From assembly GCA_030044345.1 (NCBI GenBank), contig JASHVY010000474.1, positions 1 through 6,609 on the forward strand: a DNA stretch of 6,609 bases. The letters run 5' to 3'. Below the pieces are notes generated by a model. That model was not told the origin of the DNA. It saw nothing but the letters and a program-made list of their open reading frames with translations, and ran no database searches. The stretch comes from Acetobacteraceae bacterium (lineage in GTDB: Bacteria > Pseudomonadota > Alphaproteobacteria > Acetobacterales > Acetobacteraceae). The position numbers were made by a program, and so were the translations under genes. Shown piece by piece: positions 5,817 to 6,609 of the stretch (position 1 is the first letter of the stretch; every line of letters begins with the position of its first letter).

Positions 5817-6609
5817 CGTCCGCGTGGAAAGATTGCGCCGTCAGTTCGGCTCGCTCATTGCGGTCAAGGATCTTTCATTCGTTTTTCCCCAGGAATCGGT
5901 GACGTGCTTGCTCGGTCCCTCCGGTTGCGGCAAGACCACGCTTCTGCGGATGATCGCCGGGCTCGAACGCCCGAGCGCCGGAACCATTCTCTTCGGGAAT
6001 CGCAACGTGACAGCGCTCGCCGCCCGCCGGCGGGATGTGGCGATGGTGTTCCAGTATCCGGTCATGTACCGCACACTGAATGTCATCGAGAATATCGAGC
6101 TGCCGCTTGCCAATGACCGCACGCTCGCGCCAGCGGAGAGGCGCCGCAGGGTGGAAGAGGTGATCGAAATCCTGGAGCTGGGCCAAGCACGCCGACTGCA
6201 TATCGACCGCCTTGATCTCGGCTCCCGCCAGAAGGTTGCCGTGGGCCGTGCCATCGCCCGGCGTGCCGCCGTCACGCTGTTCGACGAACCGACAACGAAT
6301 GTCGAAGTCCATGCGAAACTCGCGCTCATCCGGGCCTTCAAGGAGTTGCGCCGGCATGTGAAGCAAACGATCGTCTATGTCACGCATGACCAGACGGAAG
6401 CGATGACTCTCGCCGATCAGATCGCGCTCATGCACGCCGGAGAGATCGTGCAATGCGCGCCGCCACGCGAGCTGTATGAGCAGCCGAACAGCGAATTCGG
6501 GGGCTGGTTCCTGGGCAATCCCGGCATGAATTTCTTGAGCGCGCAGCCCGCGCAGGGAGGTGGGATCGTGGTGGATGGCGTGCCCTTCCCTCTTGTCGTG
6601 CCGCATGGC
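5809..6609 (+). CDS. ABC importer ATPase subunit 2 (MalK/UgpC-like, degenerate signature motif), 3' partial
   Basis: The frame starting at 5809 stays open to the right edge and gives 267 residues: a whole ATPase domain and the start of the C-terminal regulatory domain. The opening MTDVRVERLRRQFGS matches the family N-terminus, with F14 as the A-loop aromatic. Motifs: Walker A GPSGCGKT (36-43), Q-loop Q82 (MVFQYPVMYRTLNV), Walker B VTLFDEP with D159 and E160, H-loop VTHDQTEAM with H193. The signature, normally LSGGQ, is LDLGS (135-139) followed by RQKVAVGRA, so the Ser and first Gly that contact the partner's ATP are gone. The D-loop is TTNVE (162-166), with Glu for Asp. These losses are complementary to those of ATPase 1, pointing to an obligate heterodimer with a single good ATP site. 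About 90-100 residues are probably missing at the 3' end. Further genes of the operon may follow. Confidence 0.92.
   Translation, partial: MTDVRVERLRRQFGSLIAVKDLSFVFPQESVTCLLGPSGCGKTTLLRMIAGLERPSAGTILFGNRNVTALAARRRDVAMVFQYPVMYRTLNVIENIELPLANDRTLAPAERRRRVEEVIEILELGQARRLHIDRLDLGSRQKVAVGRAIARRAAVTLFDEPTTNVEVHAKLALIRAFKELRRHVKQTIVYVTHDQTEAMTLADQIALMHAGEIVQCAPPRELYEQPNSEFGGWFLGNPGMNFLSAQPAQGGGIVVDGVPFPLVVPHG

Noticed and set aside
5875..6606. A 243-codon open frame on the - strand
   Set aside because: It is antisense to ATPase 2, whose frame shows Walker A, Walker B and H-loop motifs throughout. No family features are visible in the reverse product.

Overview
The window is gene-dense and GC-rich. 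All genes lie on the + strand and are packed end to end or overlap by a few bases. Codon use, the large family of CUT1-type sugar importers and the style of the small intergenic region suggest an alphaproteobacterium, most likely of the Hyphomicrobiales (rhizobia and relatives). This is inferred from gene content, not from a marker gene.

Layout. (1) Bases 1-99 are the last 32 codons of a molybdenum hydroxylase large subunit (xanthine dehydrogenase/aldehyde oxidase type). (2) Bases 96-1040 encode a COG3618-type TIM-barrel amidohydrolase, overlapping its predecessor by ATGA. (3) Bases 1041-1108 form the only real gap (68 bp). It carries a plausible sigma-70-like promoter, an AT-rich 10-bp imperfect palindrome resembling a GntR-family operator, and a good ribosome binding site. 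(4) Bases 1109-6609 hold a complete-looking ABC importer operon: periplasmic binding protein with a Tat-like signal, two MalF/MalG-type permeases, a 92-residue three-helix membrane protein with a GTG start, and two different ATPases. The last ATPase runs off the right edge.

Working model. The importer probably brings a sugar, polyol or related oxidised carbohydrate into the cytoplasm. The Mo-hydroxylase and the amidohydrolase (a family that includes lactonases) could then oxidise it and open a lactone. The substrate cannot be read from the sequence. The order (binding protein, permeases, small membrane protein, ATPase pair) is reminiscent of the rhizobial glycerol importer glpSTPQUV, which also has two ATPases and a small membrane protein, but the gene order differs and the small protein here does not look like DUF2160/GlpU.

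The most interesting feature is that the two ATPases look degenerate in complementary ways. The first keeps the LSGG signature but has Asp for the catalytic Glu and Ala for the H-loop His. The second keeps Walker B Glu and the H-loop His but has lost the signature (LDLGS). Paired as a heterodimer they would form one complete and one crippled ATP site, an arrangement well known in asymmetric ABC exporters but unusual in sugar importers. The upstream permease has also lost the conserved Gly and Pro of its EAA coupling loop, and the function of the small membrane protein is unknown.
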